The notes beneath the pieces are model-generated. The model made no database searches. It saw only the letters and a list, made by a program, of their open reading frames with translations, and was not told the origin of the DNA. DNA of 64,000 nucleotides from the NCBI RefSeq assembly GCF_031582905.1, contig NZ_CP133990.1:434001-498000 (forward strand). The letters run 5' to 3'. The position numbers were made by a program, and so were the translations under genes. Numbering within the stretch: the stretch's first letter is position 1; each line of letters opens with the position of its first letter. Source of the DNA: Pengzhenrongella sp031582905. Its GTDB lineage: Bacteria > Actinomycetota > Actinomycetes > Actinomycetales > Cellulomonadaceae. This document shows, piece after piece, positions 39,012 to 49,200 of this stretch.

Positions 39012-39701
39012 TCACGCCACCAGCGCGACCTCGCGCAGCCACCGCTCGACGTCCGGGCCGGCATCGGTGACTTCCTCGCCCTGGATGGCGAGGCCGGCGC
39101 CGATCGTGGCGCCTGCGGCGAGCTCGGTGTACACGGCGACGGAGCGCCCGAGACCGCTCATCGCGTGAGTCGTGACGGGCAGCACGCGCTTGCCTTCGAA
39201 GGAGACGGACTCGACGAAGGTGGACATGATCATCGGGGGCCGCACGTTCCAGATCGGGCTGGCGAGGATCACCGTGTCGCACCCGGTGAGGTCGGGAAGG
39301 GGTGAGGCGATTGCGGGCCGGGCGTCCTGGTCCTGCTCACGGACGTTGCGCGCGACTGTCTCCTCGTAGTCGGCCGGGTATGGCTCGGCGGCCTCGATCC
39401 GGTAGGTGTCGAGCTCGACGCGGTCAGCGATCATGGCCGCCAGGACCTCGGTGTTGCCCACCTCGAGGGTCCGCCGTTCGCCGTACCAGTAGTTCTCCCC
39501 GGGCCGGGAGAAGTACACGAGCAGCGTGCTGGTTCCCGGTGAGGGCGAGGCTGTCGGCGGCATCGGCGTGGGCTCCTGGCTCTGGGTGGGGCCCTGTGCG
39601 GTGTCGGGGGCGGCGCAGCCGGCCATGGCGAGCAGGGTTGCCCCGCCGCTGCCGGCGAGGAGCGCGCGCAGGAAGGTTCGCCGGCTGGTCGGCGGTGTCA
39701 C
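39012..39701 (-). CDS. Tat-exported lipoprotein flavodoxin
   Basis: 229 residues. The N-terminus has a twin-arginine motif SRRTFLRAL followed by a hydrophobic stretch and lipobox LAMAGC, so a folded, FMN-loaded protein is probably exported and lipid-anchored. The flavodoxin domain starts LLVYFSRPGENYWYG (phosphate loop) and includes DTVILASPIWNVRPPMIMSTF and VTTHAMSGLGRSV. Such flavodoxins are often reported beside aldo/keto reductases, as here. The ATG overlaps the stop of the XRE regulator by 4 bases. Confidence 0.88.
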   Translation of the reverse strand: MTPPTSRRTFLRALLAGSGGATLLAMAGCAAPDTAQGPTQSQEPTPMPPTASPSPGTSTLLVYFSRPGENYWYGERRTLEVGNTEVLAAMIADRVELDTYRIEAAEPYPADYEETVARNVREQDQDARPAIASPLPDLTGCDTVILASPIWNVRPPMIMSTFVESVSFEGKRVLPVTTHAMSGLGRSVAVYTELAAGATIGAGLAIQGEEVTDAGPDVERWLREVALVA

Positions 39702-40582
39702 GCGTCCGGCGCGGTGAGCGCGTCGGTGCGGGTGGCGGCCAGGGACGCGAGGAGGGCCAGGCCGTCGGCGGCGGGTGTGCCGGGGGCGGAGCTGTAGGCG
39801 ATGAAGACGAGCCCGGGCTGCTGCGTGAGTTCCATGACGTCGTACTCGAGCGAGAGGACGCCGACCTCAGGGTGGCGCAGTCGCTTGATGCCGGTCCGGT
39901 GCAGACGGACGTCGTGGGTGGCCCACAGGGTGCGGAAGGTCTCCGAGCGGGTGGACAGCTCGCCGACGAGGTCGGAGAGCGGCTTGTCGTAGGGGTTGTG
40001 GCCGGCGGCCCCGTGCAGGGCGGCGACGCAGTCGTGGGTGACCTGCTCCCAGTCGGGGTAGTAGTCGCAGGCCGAGGGGTCGAGGAAGGCGTACCGCGCG
40101 CTGTTCGGTGGGGTGCCGGTGTGCTGTGCGAAGCGGTAGACGGGGCTGAGCAGTTCACGGGCCATCGCGTTGTCCGCGACGACGTCCATGCGGGAGTCGC
40201 GGACGTAGGCCGGGACGGTGGCCATCGCGTCCAGGACCCGCTGCAGCGAGGGCTGGACCTGGTTGCGCGGCGTCGGGGTGCGGCGCCGACGCGCGGGCTG
40301 GTTGGCGGCGTGGGCAAGGTTGCGCAGGTGCAGCAGCTCGGCCTCATCCAGTCGCAGCGCGGCGGCGATCGCGTCCAGGACGGCGTCGGAGGCGCCGGCG
40401 AGGTTTCCCCGCTCCAGGCGGGCGTAGTACTCGGAGGAGACACCTGCCAGGACGGCGACCTCGTCACGGCGCAGGCCCGCAACGCGCCGTCGCCCGGTGC
40501 CGGCGGGCAGGCCGACGTCGGTCGGGTTCAGCCGGGCGCGACGGGAGCTGAGGAAGTCGCGCACCTCATCACGTTGGTCCAT
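39698..40582 (-). CDS. XRE-family regulator with MmyB-like domain
   Basis: 294 residues. N-terminal HTH at about 25-85 (VAGLRRDEVAVLAGVSSEYYARLERG), and a C-terminal MmyB-like ligand-binding PAS-type domain (MATVPAYVRDSRMDVVADNAMAREL, NSARYAFLDPSACDYYPDWE, RTLWATHDVRLHRTGIKRLRHPEVG). These regulators commonly sit divergent from the oxidoreductase genes they repress. Here the aldo/keto reductases begin at 41697, but an insertion sequence now lies between. Confidence 0.9.
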   Translation of the reverse strand: MDQRDEVRDFLSSRRARLNPTDVGLPAGTGRRRVAGLRRDEVAVLAGVSSEYYARLERGNLAGASDAVLDAIAAALRLDEAELLHLRNLAHAANQPARRRRTPTPRNQVQPSLQRVLDAMATVPAYVRDSRMDVVADNAMARELLSPVYRFAQHTGTPPNSARYAFLDPSACDYYPDWEQVTHDCVAALHGAAGHNPYDKPLSDLVGELSTRSETFRTLWATHDVRLHRTGIKRLRHPEVGVLSLEYDVMELTQQPGLVFIAYSSAPGTPAADGLALLASLAATRTDALTAPDA

Positions 40583-40615
40583 GCCCTCGACGGTACGAGC
40601 GCGCGTGCCGGCTAG

Positions 40616-41581
40616 GGCGTGTCTCCCATAGATGCGGTGAGGCTCGCGGCACTGTGACGGGGTGACGACTTCTCGGTACCGGGTGTTCTCCGATGATCAG
40701 TGGGCACGGGTCGAGCCGTTGCTGCCCTCGAACGCGGGCCGGCGTGGGCACCCGTTTGGTGACAACCGTCGGGTGGTCGAGGCGATCGCGTACCGGTACC
40801 GCACCGGGATCGCGTGGCGTGACTTGCCGCGGGAGGAGTTCGGGCCTTGGCAGACGGCGTGGAAGAGACATCGCCGCTACGCCGCCGACGGCACGTGGGA
40901 CCGGGTGCTGGCGCGGCTGCTGGCCGAGGCTGACGCTGCGGGCAAGGTCGACTGGGCGGTGTCGGTGGATGCCACGATCACCCGGGCGCACCAGCACGCG
41001 ACGAACACGACCCGTCCCGAGCAGGACACAGGGGGCCGGGTCGAATCACAGGAATCAGCTGCCGGCTGAGCGTGAACCTGCAGGTCACGGCATCGGACGC
41101 TCGCGAGGTGGGCTGACTACGAAGATCCACGCGGCGGTCGACGGGCGCGGACGCCCGCTGGCTGCGGTCGTCACCGGCGGGCACCGCAACGACGGCGCCG
41201 TGCTCGCCGCGGTCCTCGCCGACATCCGGGTCCCCAGGATCGGTCCGGGCCGCCCGCGCACCCGTCCCGATTCCGTGATCGCGGACAAGGCGTACTCGGC
41301 CGGGACCTACCGGCGCGCCTTGCGCGCCCGCGGGATCGCCGTCGTCATCCCGCAGAAGTCCGACGAGATCGCCGCCCGCAAACGCCGGGGCTCACGCGGC
41401 GGCCGACCACCCGGCCTGGACACCGACGCCTACAAGCGCCGCAACGTCGTCGAGCGCCACTTCGCCCTGGCCAAGCAGTGGCGAGGACTGGCCACCCGCT
41501 ACGACAAGCTCGCCATCACCTACCGCGCCGCCGTCATCCTCGCCGCCTGCCTCATCTGGTCACGCATATAGGAGACATGCC
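40616..41581 (+). mobile_element. IS5-family (IS427-like) insertion sequence
   Basis: 966-bp element. Imperfect terminal repeats: left GGCGTGTCTCCCATA, right end complement GGCATGTCTCCTATA. Directly flanking CTAG at 40612-40615 and 41582-41585 is the target duplication. It lies between the XRE regulator and the aldo/keto reductase gene, so it splits what was probably a shared promoter region. Both ends are complete, so the element may be recent. Confidence 0.88.
40662..41571 (+). CDS. IS5-family transposase in two overlapping frames
   Basis: First part (40662-41069) has the IS5 N-terminal domain: FSDDQWARVEPLLPSNAGRRG, AIAYRYRTGIAWRDLPREEFG and the first catalytic Asp in WAVSVDATITRAHQHA. 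The second part continues in another frame from about 41055 with GIGRSRGGLTTKIHAAVDGRG, the second Asp in DSVIADKAYSAG and the Glu region RNVVERHFALAKQWRGLATRYDKLA. Joining needs a net +1 shift, or a programmed -1 shift plus one base lost from the G5 run at 41031-41035, like the losses elsewhere in this window. May be functional. Confidence 0.8.
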
Positions 41582-41696
41582 CTAGCCATGCACTGCCAGT
41601 GCACCCATAGCCGGGACGTTCCTCGCGGTGGTCCTAGGTGATGTGGTGGGAGCACACCACCCGACAGCCTCACGAGCCCACGAAGGACACCACCCC

Positions 41697-42542
41697 ATGC
41701 AGACAGTGACCCTGAACAACGGCGTCGAGATGCCGATCCTCGGCTTCGGCGTCTTCCAGGTCCCCGAGGACGAGACCGAGCGCGTCGTCACCGACGCCCT
41801 CGCCGCCGGCTACCGCCACCTGGACACCGCCGCCTCCTACGGCAACGAGGCCGCCGTGGGCCGGGCCATCAGGGCCAGCGGGATCGCCCGCGACGAGCTG
41901 TTCGTCACCACCAAGCTGTGGATCCACTCCGGCGGCGAGGACGGCACCAAGCGCGCGTTCGACGCCTCCATGCAGGCCCTCGGCCTGGATCACCTGGACC
42001 TGTATCTGATCCACCAGCCGTTCGGGGATTACTACAGCTCCTGGCGCGCGATGCAGGACCTGCACCGTCAGGGCGCGATCCGTGCGATCGGGGTCTCCAA
42101 CTTCCACCCGGACCGGCTCGTGGACCTTCTCGAGCACAACGAGATCACCCCGGCGGTGAACCAGATCGAGACCCACCCCTACCACCAGCGCATGACCGAC
42201 CAGCAGGTCATGACTGAGCACGGGGTACAGATCGAGTCCTGGGGCCCGCTTGCCGAGGGCAAGAACGGCATCTTCAGCGACCCGGTCCTCACCGCCATCG
42301 GCCAGGCCCACGGCAAGTCCGTCGCCCAGATCACGCTCCGCTGGCTCATCCAGCGCGGCGTCGTCGTCATCCCCAAGTCCTCCCGTCCCGAGCGCATGGC
42401 GGAGAACTTCGACGTCTTCGACTTCGAGCTCACCGCGGACGAGATGGCGTCCATCGCCACCCTGGAGACGGGTGTCAGCGTCGCCTTCGACCACCGCGAC
42501 CCTGCGATGGTCAGCTGGCTCAACAGCCGCCGGGCCGGCTGA
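41697..42542 (+). CDS. Aldo/keto reductase (2,5-diketo-D-gluconate reductase-like)
   Basis: 281-residue NADPH-dependent reductase. Family motifs: NNGVEMPILGFGVFQ, catalytic Tyr and Asp in HLDTAASYGNEAAVG, Lys in FVTTKLWI, His in YLIHQPFGDY, cofactor loop VVIPKSSRPERMAENFDVFDFEL. The substrate is probably a small aldehyde or ketone. ATG 41697 has AAGGA about 10 bases ahead. Its stop overlaps the start of the second reductase (TGATG), so the pair is one operon. Upstream sequence is cut by the IS element. Confidence 0.92.
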   Translation: MQTVTLNNGVEMPILGFGVFQVPEDETERVVTDALAAGYRHLDTAASYGNEAAVGRAIRASGIARDELFVTTKLWIHSGGEDGTKRAFDASMQALGLDHLDLYLIHQPFGDYYSSWRAMQDLHRQGAIRAIGVSNFHPDRLVDLLEHNEITPAVNQIETHPYHQRMTDQQVMTEHGVQIESWGPLAEGKNGIFSDPVLTAIGQAHGKSVAQITLRWLIQRGVVVIPKSSRPERMAENFDVFDFELTADEMASIATLETGVSVAFDHRDPAMVSWLNSRRAG

Positions 42543-43528
42543 TGATCACGCGCACCCTGGGCCGCAGCGGCCTGCAGGTCTCCGCGCTCGGGCTCGGCTG
42601 CATGGGCCTGAGCCACGGCTACGGCGCCGCCGTCGACCACCGGGACGGGATCGCGCTCATCCGCGCCGCCGTCGACCAGGGCGTCACCTTCTTCGACACC
42701 GCCCAGGTGTACGGGCCGTTCACCAACGAAGAGCTCGTCGGCGAAGCCCTTGCACCCGTGCGCGACCAGGTCGTCATCGCGACCAAGTTCGGGTTCTCCT
42801 TCGACGGCTCGACGTCCACCGGGCTCGACAGCCGCCCCGGGCACATCCGCGCCACCGCCGAGGACTCCCTGCGCCGCCTGGGCATCGAGTCCATCGACCT
42901 GCTCTACCAGCACCGCGTCGACCCCGACGTCCCCATCGAGGACGTCGCCGGCACCGTCCGGGATCTCATCGCGGAGGGCAAGGTCAAGCACTTCGGCCTG
43001 TCCGAGGCCGGGGTCTCCACGATCCGCCGCGCGCACGCCGTCCAACCGGTCACCGCGCTGCAGAGCGAGTACTCCCTGTTCTGGCGGGAGCCGGAGGCCG
43101 AGATCCTGCCGACCCTCATCGAGCTCGGGATCGGGTTCGTCCCGTTCAGCCCGCTCGGCAAGGGCTTCCTCACCGGCGCGATCACCACGACCACGACCTT
43201 CGCCGACGGTGACCTGCGCAACTCGCTGCCGCGCTTCACGGAGGACGCCCGCGCCGCGAACCAGGCACTGCTCGACGTCGTCACGAACGTCGCCGCACGC
43301 CGCAGCGCCACTCCCGGCCAGGTCGCCCTGGCCTGGCTGCTCGCCCAGCACCCGTCCATCGTGCCCATCCCAGGCACCACGAAGCAGCACCGCCTCACGG
43401 AGAACAACGGAGCTGTCGAGCTCGAGCTGAAGGCAGAGGGCATCGCCGAACTCACCGACGCGTCCGACCGGGCGGACATCCAGGGGGCCCGATACCCCGA
43501 GCACATGCAGAAGTGGATCGACCGCTGA
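42542..43528 (+). CDS. Aldo/keto reductase (AKR13/YakC-like)
   Basis: 328 residues, beginning MITRTLGRSGLQVSALGLGCMGLSHGYG as in AKR13-type reductases. Catalytic residues are in FFDTAQVYGPFTNEELVG (Asp, Tyr), VIATKFGF (Lys) and LLYQHRVDP (His); cofactor binding in ALQSEYSLFWR and IPIPGTTKQHRLTENN. Co-translated with the upstream reductase. Together with the flavodoxin it suggests reductive detoxification of reactive carbonyls, which is inference from context. Confidence 0.92.
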   Translation: MITRTLGRSGLQVSALGLGCMGLSHGYGAAVDHRDGIALIRAAVDQGVTFFDTAQVYGPFTNEELVGEALAPVRDQVVIATKFGFSFDGSTSTGLDSRPGHIRATAEDSLRRLGIESIDLLYQHRVDPDVPIEDVAGTVRDLIAEGKVKHFGLSEAGVSTIRRAHAVQPVTALQSEYSLFWREPEAEILPTLIELGIGFVPFSPLGKGFLTGAITTTTTFADGDLRNSLPRFTEDARAANQALLDVVTNVAARRSATPGQVALAWLLAQHPSIVPIPGTTKQHRLTENNGAVELELKAEGIAELTDASDRADIQGARYPEHMQKWIDR

Positions 43529-43587
43529 CGGGCGCCGCTCGGCCCGTCTGGTCATCGGCTATGTCCGTGCGTTCAGGACCGCGTTGC

Positions 43588-44952
43588 CTACGCCATTGAG
43601 ATCGCGCGTGCCTCTGTCGAAGCGGTGGCAGAGCGGCGGGCCGGGGCTGCGGTCGAGACGCCGATCGGGTGAGCAGCGACTTCGGCGTACAGCCGAGCGG
43701 TGATCCCGGTGACGGTCTCGGGGGCGTGGACGATGCGGCGTTCCAGGTGCGCTGTGGCCAGGTCGGGCCGTTCGCTCACCAGATCGCGAGGCAACGACCG
43801 AGCCGGCATGAACAGGAGGCCGGTCCGTGCGAGCCGATCGAACGTCGTTCCCTCGTGGACGGCGATATCGGCCATGACCTGTACGGCTCCGTTGAGAACG
43901 GCGGCGACGTGCCGCTCGGTCGGGGCGAACGGCGCGGGTGTCGGTGGGTGTTGCATCGGAGCGAGCTCCTGCAGCAGGCGGGCGGCCGCCGTGGCGTCAT
44001 CACGAATGCTGGTCATGGGCGGGGCGAGGATCGCGAATTCCGAGAGGGCGTGGTGGAGGCGCTGCCACGCACGCGCGTGCCGGACGAGTGCGCCGACGCA
44101 CCGATCTGCTGCCACTGGGTCTGGTGCGGAGAGGTCCGCGCCGTGGAAGGCGGCGGCGTGGGCATGGATGGCGATGCCGAGGCCGGCCATCGTCCGCAAT
44201 GAGGCCAGCGCGTCGGACTGGTCGCCCGTGAGTTCCCAGGTGGCTTGGCGGAGCCGGACCATCCGGTCCGTCAGCTCGGTCGCAGGGTCGTCCGTGCGAG
44301 GCCGCGTCCGGACCTGACCGAGAGCGTCGAGTTGAGCCTCGAGCCGTTGAGGCATCTTGGTCGTGAGCTCGCGGGCGACGTCGGCAAGGTGCTCAAGCCC
44401 GGGCAGCGGTCGCGCGACGATGCCGCGGGGAACGCCGGCCTGGATCGCGCGAAGGGCCAAGGGGCTCTCGTGAGCGAGGACGGCCTGGGCAAGGTGGCCG
44501 AGGGCGGCGAGACCAGCGTCAAAGGTCGCCGTCGTGGTGTGGGCGGCATCTGGTGTTCGAGGTCGTCCTTCGCCTGTGTAGTGCGTCGCGACGAGGTCGG
44601 CGGCCGCGCGCAGCGACAGCGAAGCGCGCGCCCACGGTGTTCCTGCCCCGCCGATCTGCGACGGGTGAGGCCTCGCCTCGCCGGTGAGGGCCTCGATACC
44701 GGCGGCCAGCTTGATGGCGGCTCGCTCGACCGGTGGTATGCCGTCGCGGCGGCGGGCCAGGCCTATCCGTCCGAGTTGCGCCGGCCACAGCAGGCGTCGG
44801 GTGTGGGAAGCGACGGCGTCGAGGAGTCCGTGGTAGTCGCCGATCGCATCGAGGGCCTCCCGCGGGGTCCAGAAGCGGTCCGCGCGGAGGGCGGTGGCGG
44901 CGTCGCGCACGTGTGCCGACGTCTGGGCCAGGAGGTCGGCGTAGGTGGTCAT
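43588..44952 (-). CDS. Hypothetical helical protein of the mobilization module
   Basis: 454 residues, not recognised. Almost entirely alpha-helical with many Ala and Arg (TTYADLLAQTSAHVRDAATALRA start), no membrane segment, no catalytic motif I can name. ATG 44952 chosen because it overlaps the stop of the upstream small gene by 4 bases (ATGA); the open frame upstream is Arg/Pro-rich shadow. Transcribed with the next two genes away from the relaxase, so it may be an accessory mobilization or plasmid-type function. Confidence 0.6.
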   Translation of the reverse strand: MTTYADLLAQTSAHVRDAATALRADRFWTPREALDAIGDYHGLLDAVASHTRRLLWPAQLGRIGLARRRDGIPPVERAAIKLAAGIEALTGEARPHPSQIGGAGTPWARASLSLRAAADLVATHYTGEGRPRTPDAAHTTTATFDAGLAALGHLAQAVLAHESPLALRAIQAGVPRGIVARPLPGLEHLADVARELTTKMPQRLEAQLDALGQVRTRPRTDDPATELTDRMVRLRQATWELTGDQSDALASLRTMAGLGIAIHAHAAAFHGADLSAPDPVAADRCVGALVRHARAWQRLHHALSEFAILAPPMTSIRDDATAAARLLQELAPMQHPPTPAPFAPTERHVAAVLNGAVQVMADIAVHEGTTFDRLARTGLLFMPARSLPRDLVSERPDLATAHLERRIVHAPETVTGITARLYAEVAAHPIGVSTAAPARRSATASTEARAISMA

Positions 44953-45371
44953 GACCAACGTCCGGTGACCTTGGCCCGCCCGGTGATCAGCCGCGCCATC
45001 ACGCGGGAGAGCGCTGCCTGCGAGAGGAGGTCGGTCTCGAGTTCCGCCAGGGCGGCCGCGCGGTCGAGGGCTGCCGCGACGAGGCGATCGAGGATCGCTC
45101 GGGCTTCGTTGGCATCCTCGGGGCGGACGGTGCCGAGCCGCACCGGGGCGGCGTCGGTTCGGACATCGGGGCGAGCCCACTCGAGTTCGTCCTGGGCCTC
45201 ACGGAAGTCCATGGCGGCGTATGAGACCGACACCCCGACGCCGAGCGGCACGGTCATGGCCAGGTTCAAGGCCCCCATCGCAGCGGTGTGCGTCAGCGCC
45301 CAGATGCCCGACCACCCGGTGTCGGCGTCGCGCAGCAGGAGTTCGGCGGGGCCGCCCCAGGTCGTCGTCAT
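44949..45371 (-). CDS. Hypothetical protein of the mobilization module
   Basis: 140 residues, not recognised. The first 60 residues (LLLRDADTGWSGIWALTHTA then GALNLAMTVPLGVGVSVSYA) are mildly hydrophobic; the rest is a charged helix rich in Ala/Glu/Arg (ARAILDRLVAAALDRAAALAELE). GAGGAGGACTCG precedes ATG 45371. It overlaps the following gene by 4 bases, so both are made together. Confidence 0.6.
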   Translation of the reverse strand: MTTTWGGPAELLLRDADTGWSGIWALTHTAAMGALNLAMTVPLGVGVSVSYAAMDFREAQDELEWARPDVRTDAAPVRLGTVRPEDANEARAILDRLVAAALDRAAALAELETDLLSQAALSRVMARLITGRAKVTGRWS

Positions 45372-45416
45372 CGAGTCCTCCTCGTCGCGGGCGACGTCGT
45401 CGTGCCGCCTTCGCTC

Positions 45417-45875
45417 TCAGGTGTGCGCGGCGGGCGCCGAAGATGACCGTCCCCCGGCCGGGCTGTGAGGCCAGGGGACAAGGGCACCGGGGGTGGAGAA
45501 GCGCACCGTGCCGTCGACACGCTCGAGCACGGTCGCGGTGTGCGACCCGCCGGCGTGGGCGAAGGCCGCCAGGTGGAGGTTCTCTCTGTCGAGGCCGGTG
45601 ACGACGTCGACGACGTCGAGTGGGCGCTCGTCGAGCAGCGACGCCACCACGAACAGCAGGCGGCGTTCACCGCCCGACAGGACGGCGGCGTGCTCGCGCA
45701 GGGCGTCGGGGTCCAGCCAGGTGACATCGCCGTCCACCCGAACCCATGGGAGCGCCCGGTCCGCGAACCGGCCGCCGAAGGCGTGCAGCAGCAGCTCGAC
45801 CGCCGCCTCAAGGGGGAGCAGGCCTGCCGCCCACTGCCGAAGGCGCGTGCTCCTCCTCGTGTCGACGTTGTGCAT
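45417..45875 (-). CDS. Hypothetical protein of the mobilization module
   Basis: 152 residues, not recognised. MHNVDTRRSTRLRQWAAGLLPLEAAVELLL starts it; GGRFADRALPWVRVDGDVTWLDPDAL and LSGGERRLLFVVASLLDERPLDVVDVV follow, a compact alpha/beta-like globular pattern seen in plasmid-encoded proteins, but I cannot name the family. GGAGGAGACGGTC before ATG 45875 is a strong ribosome-binding site. First gene of the three-gene minus-strand unit. Confidence 0.65.
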   Translation of the reverse strand: MHNVDTRRSTRLRQWAAGLLPLEAAVELLLHAFGGRFADRALPWVRVDGDVTWLDPDALREHAAVLSGGERRLLFVVASLLDERPLDVVDVVTGLDRENLHLAAFAHAGGSHTATVLERVDGTVRFSTPGALVPWPHSPAGGRSSSAPAAHT

Positions 45876-46206
45876 GACCGTCTCCTCCCGACTTACGTCG
45901 CCGCCAACTTTCACGCCCGCTGCCGAAGAGAGGTGCGACCGACCCCCGGGGCTGTGGACAGAGCCGTGGCAGAGAGAGGTGTGCACGAGGTGCGGCGAAG
46001 CCGAGCGCCGGGAGAGGGATGAGGCCATTGACACGTCTGGCATTCGAGGCTGGGCCGGGCGCGAGGCGGCGCATCTTGTAGCCCTGGTCTGCGCACCAGG
46101 TGGAGTGAGAACCACGAGGACGACGTCACCCACGGGCCGCATGCTGCGCCCAATGGGGCGCGGGCGCGGCTGCGGCGGCAGCAGTGGGCGGTGACCGGCC
46201 GTGGTC
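45876..46206. other. Intergenic region between divergent mobilization genes; candidate oriT region
   Basis: 331 bases with no convincing gene. It separates the relaxase from the divergent hypothetical operon, which is where an origin of transfer and divergent promoters are usually found. I could not pick out a specific inverted repeat plus nick site, so oriT is only a positional guess. Confidence 0.3.
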
Positions 46207-49200
46207 ATGACGATGCACCGACTGACGGCGGGCGCCGGATACCAGTACCTGATCAAGCACACTGTGTCGGGTGACTGCCGGCGGTCAGCGAAGGACGAGC
46301 TGACGGCGTACTACACCGCCTCGGGCAACCCTCCCGGCCGCTGGTTCGGGCGCGGCTTGGACGCCGTGGGCGATCGGGGGCTCACCGCCGGGACCGTGGT
46401 CACAGAGCCGCAGATGGCGAACCTGTACGGCCAGGGCAAGAACCCCATCAGCGGTGTCCCGCTCGGCCGCGCGTATCGGACCTACACGCCGGCGGCGGAG
46501 CGCATCGCCGCGCAGGTGGCTGTCCTCCCGCGGGAGCTGACCGGTGAGGGCCGCGACGCCGCGACCGCCACGATCACCCGAGTCGAGCTGGCCAAACACA
46601 CGCCGTCGGCGGTGGCCGGGTTTGACCTGACGTTCAGCCCGCCCAAGTCGATCTCGACGCTCTGGGCCGTGTCCGACGCGACGACCCAGACCGCAATCCT
46701 GGACGCCCACAGGGCCGCCGTCGAGCAGGCACTCACCTTCCTCGAGGACACCGCCGCCTTCACGCGCACGGGCACCAACGGATGCCAGCAGCACCGCGTC
46801 AGCGGCCTGATCGCCACCGGGTTCGACCACTGGGACTCTCGCGCCGGGGACCCCAACCTGCACACGCACCTCGTGGTCGCCAACAAGGTCCAGGGCCCGC
46901 GAGGAGCCTGGCTGTCCGTGGACTCCCGGGCGCTGCACCACGCCGTCGTCATGATTTCGGAGGTCTACGACGACCTGCTCGCCGACGAGATCGCCCGCCG
47001 CCTACCCGTGCAGTTCAGGTGGCGTCATCGCGGACCACGCCGCACCCCGGGTTCGAGCTCGACGGGGTCGATGACGCGCTGATGACGGAGTTCTCGATCC
47101 GCACAACGCAGATCGACGAGGTGATGACGGGAGTGCTGGGTAAGTTCTACGCAGCCCACGGCCGAGGCCCGAACCGCATCGAGGTCTCCCGGCTCCGCCA
47201 ACAGGTCACCCGCGCCACGCGCCCGGACAAGCACGTCACCCCGCTCGCCGACCTGATGACGGTGTGGCGGGCACGGGCCACCCGCCGCACCGGCAAGACG
47301 CCGACCGAGCTCACCGCCGCCGTCCTGCGCCTGTCCCACACAGTCGCGCAGCGCGCCGACCAGATCCCGTCGCCCGTCATCGACCGCCTCGCCGAGCACA
47401 CGATCGGACAGGTGATGACGCGAAGGTCGACCTGGACCCGGTGGAACGTCATGGCGGAAGCCGCTCGGTCCACGAGGGCGATCCGCGTGGCCACCCCCGC
47501 CGCCCGCCTCGCCCTGCTCGAGCGCGTCACCGACGCCGCTCTCGGCTCATGTTTGAGTCTGCAGGCACCGGACCCGCTGACCGTCCCTGTCACGTACACC
47601 CGGCCTGACGGCGCCTCGCAGTTCACGCGCGCGGGGAGGACCGTTACACCCACCACCGGGTCCTGGATGCCGAAGCCCAGCTCCTCGACGCCGCGACCCT
47701 CGACGCAGCGGCGCCCACCGCGCCAGCCTGGGTCGCGAAGGCTGTCACCTCCCGACCGGTGCATCGCACTGACGGGCGCGGGGTTACGCTCGCGCAGGAC
47801 CAAGCCGATGCCGTCGAGCACATCGCCGTGTCCTCGGCACGGCTGACCGTCCTCGTCGGGCCGGCGGGCACGGGCAAGACCACGACGCTTGCCGCGTTGA
47901 AGAACGTGTGGGAGCAGACCTACGGCCGTGGCGCCGTCGTCGGCCTCGCCCCGTCCGCGACTGCCGCCGCAGAGCTCGGCCATGCCTTGGGAATCGAGTG
48001 CGAGAACACCGCCAAGTGGCTGCACGAGTCCACCGGCTCCGGCGCCGGGCGCCGCAGCGACCTCCTGGCGCACCTGCAGGCCGAACGCACCACCGCCTGC
48101 GGCATCGACCAGCGCACCAGGCTGCGCACGATCGACACCGCGATCAACACCCTGACCGCCCAGAGTGAGAGTTACCGCCTGCGGCGCGACCAGTTGCTCA
48201 TCGTCGACGAGGCCTCCCTCGCCGGGACGTTCACTCTCGACGCCCTGACCGCCCAGGCGTCCGCCGCCGGAGCCAAGGTGCTACTGGTCGGTGACCACAA
48301 GCAGCTGTCTGCGGTCGACGCCGGTGGCGCCTTCCACCTCCTCGCCGAACGCTCGCGACCCGCCACTCTCACGTCGCTGTGGCGGTTCAGCCAGCCCTGG
48401 GAAGCTGCCGCCACCCGGCGCCTGCGCACCGGGGATCCGGCGGTGATCGAGGACTACGCCGAACACGACCGGATCAGCGCCGGTCCCGCGGAGGTCATGT
48501 GCGAGGACGCGTACACCGCCTGGCAGACCTATACCCAGAACGGCATCCCCGCGATCCTCATTGCTGCCGACTCGCACACCGTCGACGTCCTCAACGCCCG
48601 CGCGCACAACGACCGCGTCACGAACGGTCTCGTCGGCCCTGTCGGCATCACCAAGACCGACGGCACCCAGATCGCCGTCGGCGACCGTGTCCTGAGCCGC
48701 GCGAACAACCGGCGCCTACGCACTCCGCACGGCTACGTCCGCAACGGCGACCTGTGGCAGGTCACCGCCATCACCGGCGGCGCACTCACCGTCATCCCCG
48801 TCGCCCGCCCCGGCTCCGCGATGACGGCAACCGGGGAGGGGTCACGCTCCCGGCCGGATACGTCGCCGAGCACGTCGAACTCGGGTACGCCACCACCACG
48901 CACCGCGCCCAAGGCATCACCGTGGACCGGGCTCACGTGCTCGCGTCCCCCGGCATGGTCCGCGAGAACCTCTACGTCGCCATGACCCGCGGCCGCAACG
49001 ACAACCACCTCTACCTTGCCCTGGACGATGTCGACCCGGCCTGCAACCACCTGCCTGGAGGCCAGAGCGGTTTCGACGGTCGCGACGCCTTTGCGGCGAT
49101 CGGCTGTCTCCTGCACGATCCGCGCCGCGACCTCTGCAGGCCATCCAGCCTCGCCGAGTGCCTGGGCGGCGAGGCGTACGGCCGTGGTGAGCGGGCTGTC

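Noticed and set aside
45876..46206. Definite oriT
   Set aside because: Position fits, but I found no clear inverted repeat with a nick-site motif, so it is kept only as a low-confidence region.
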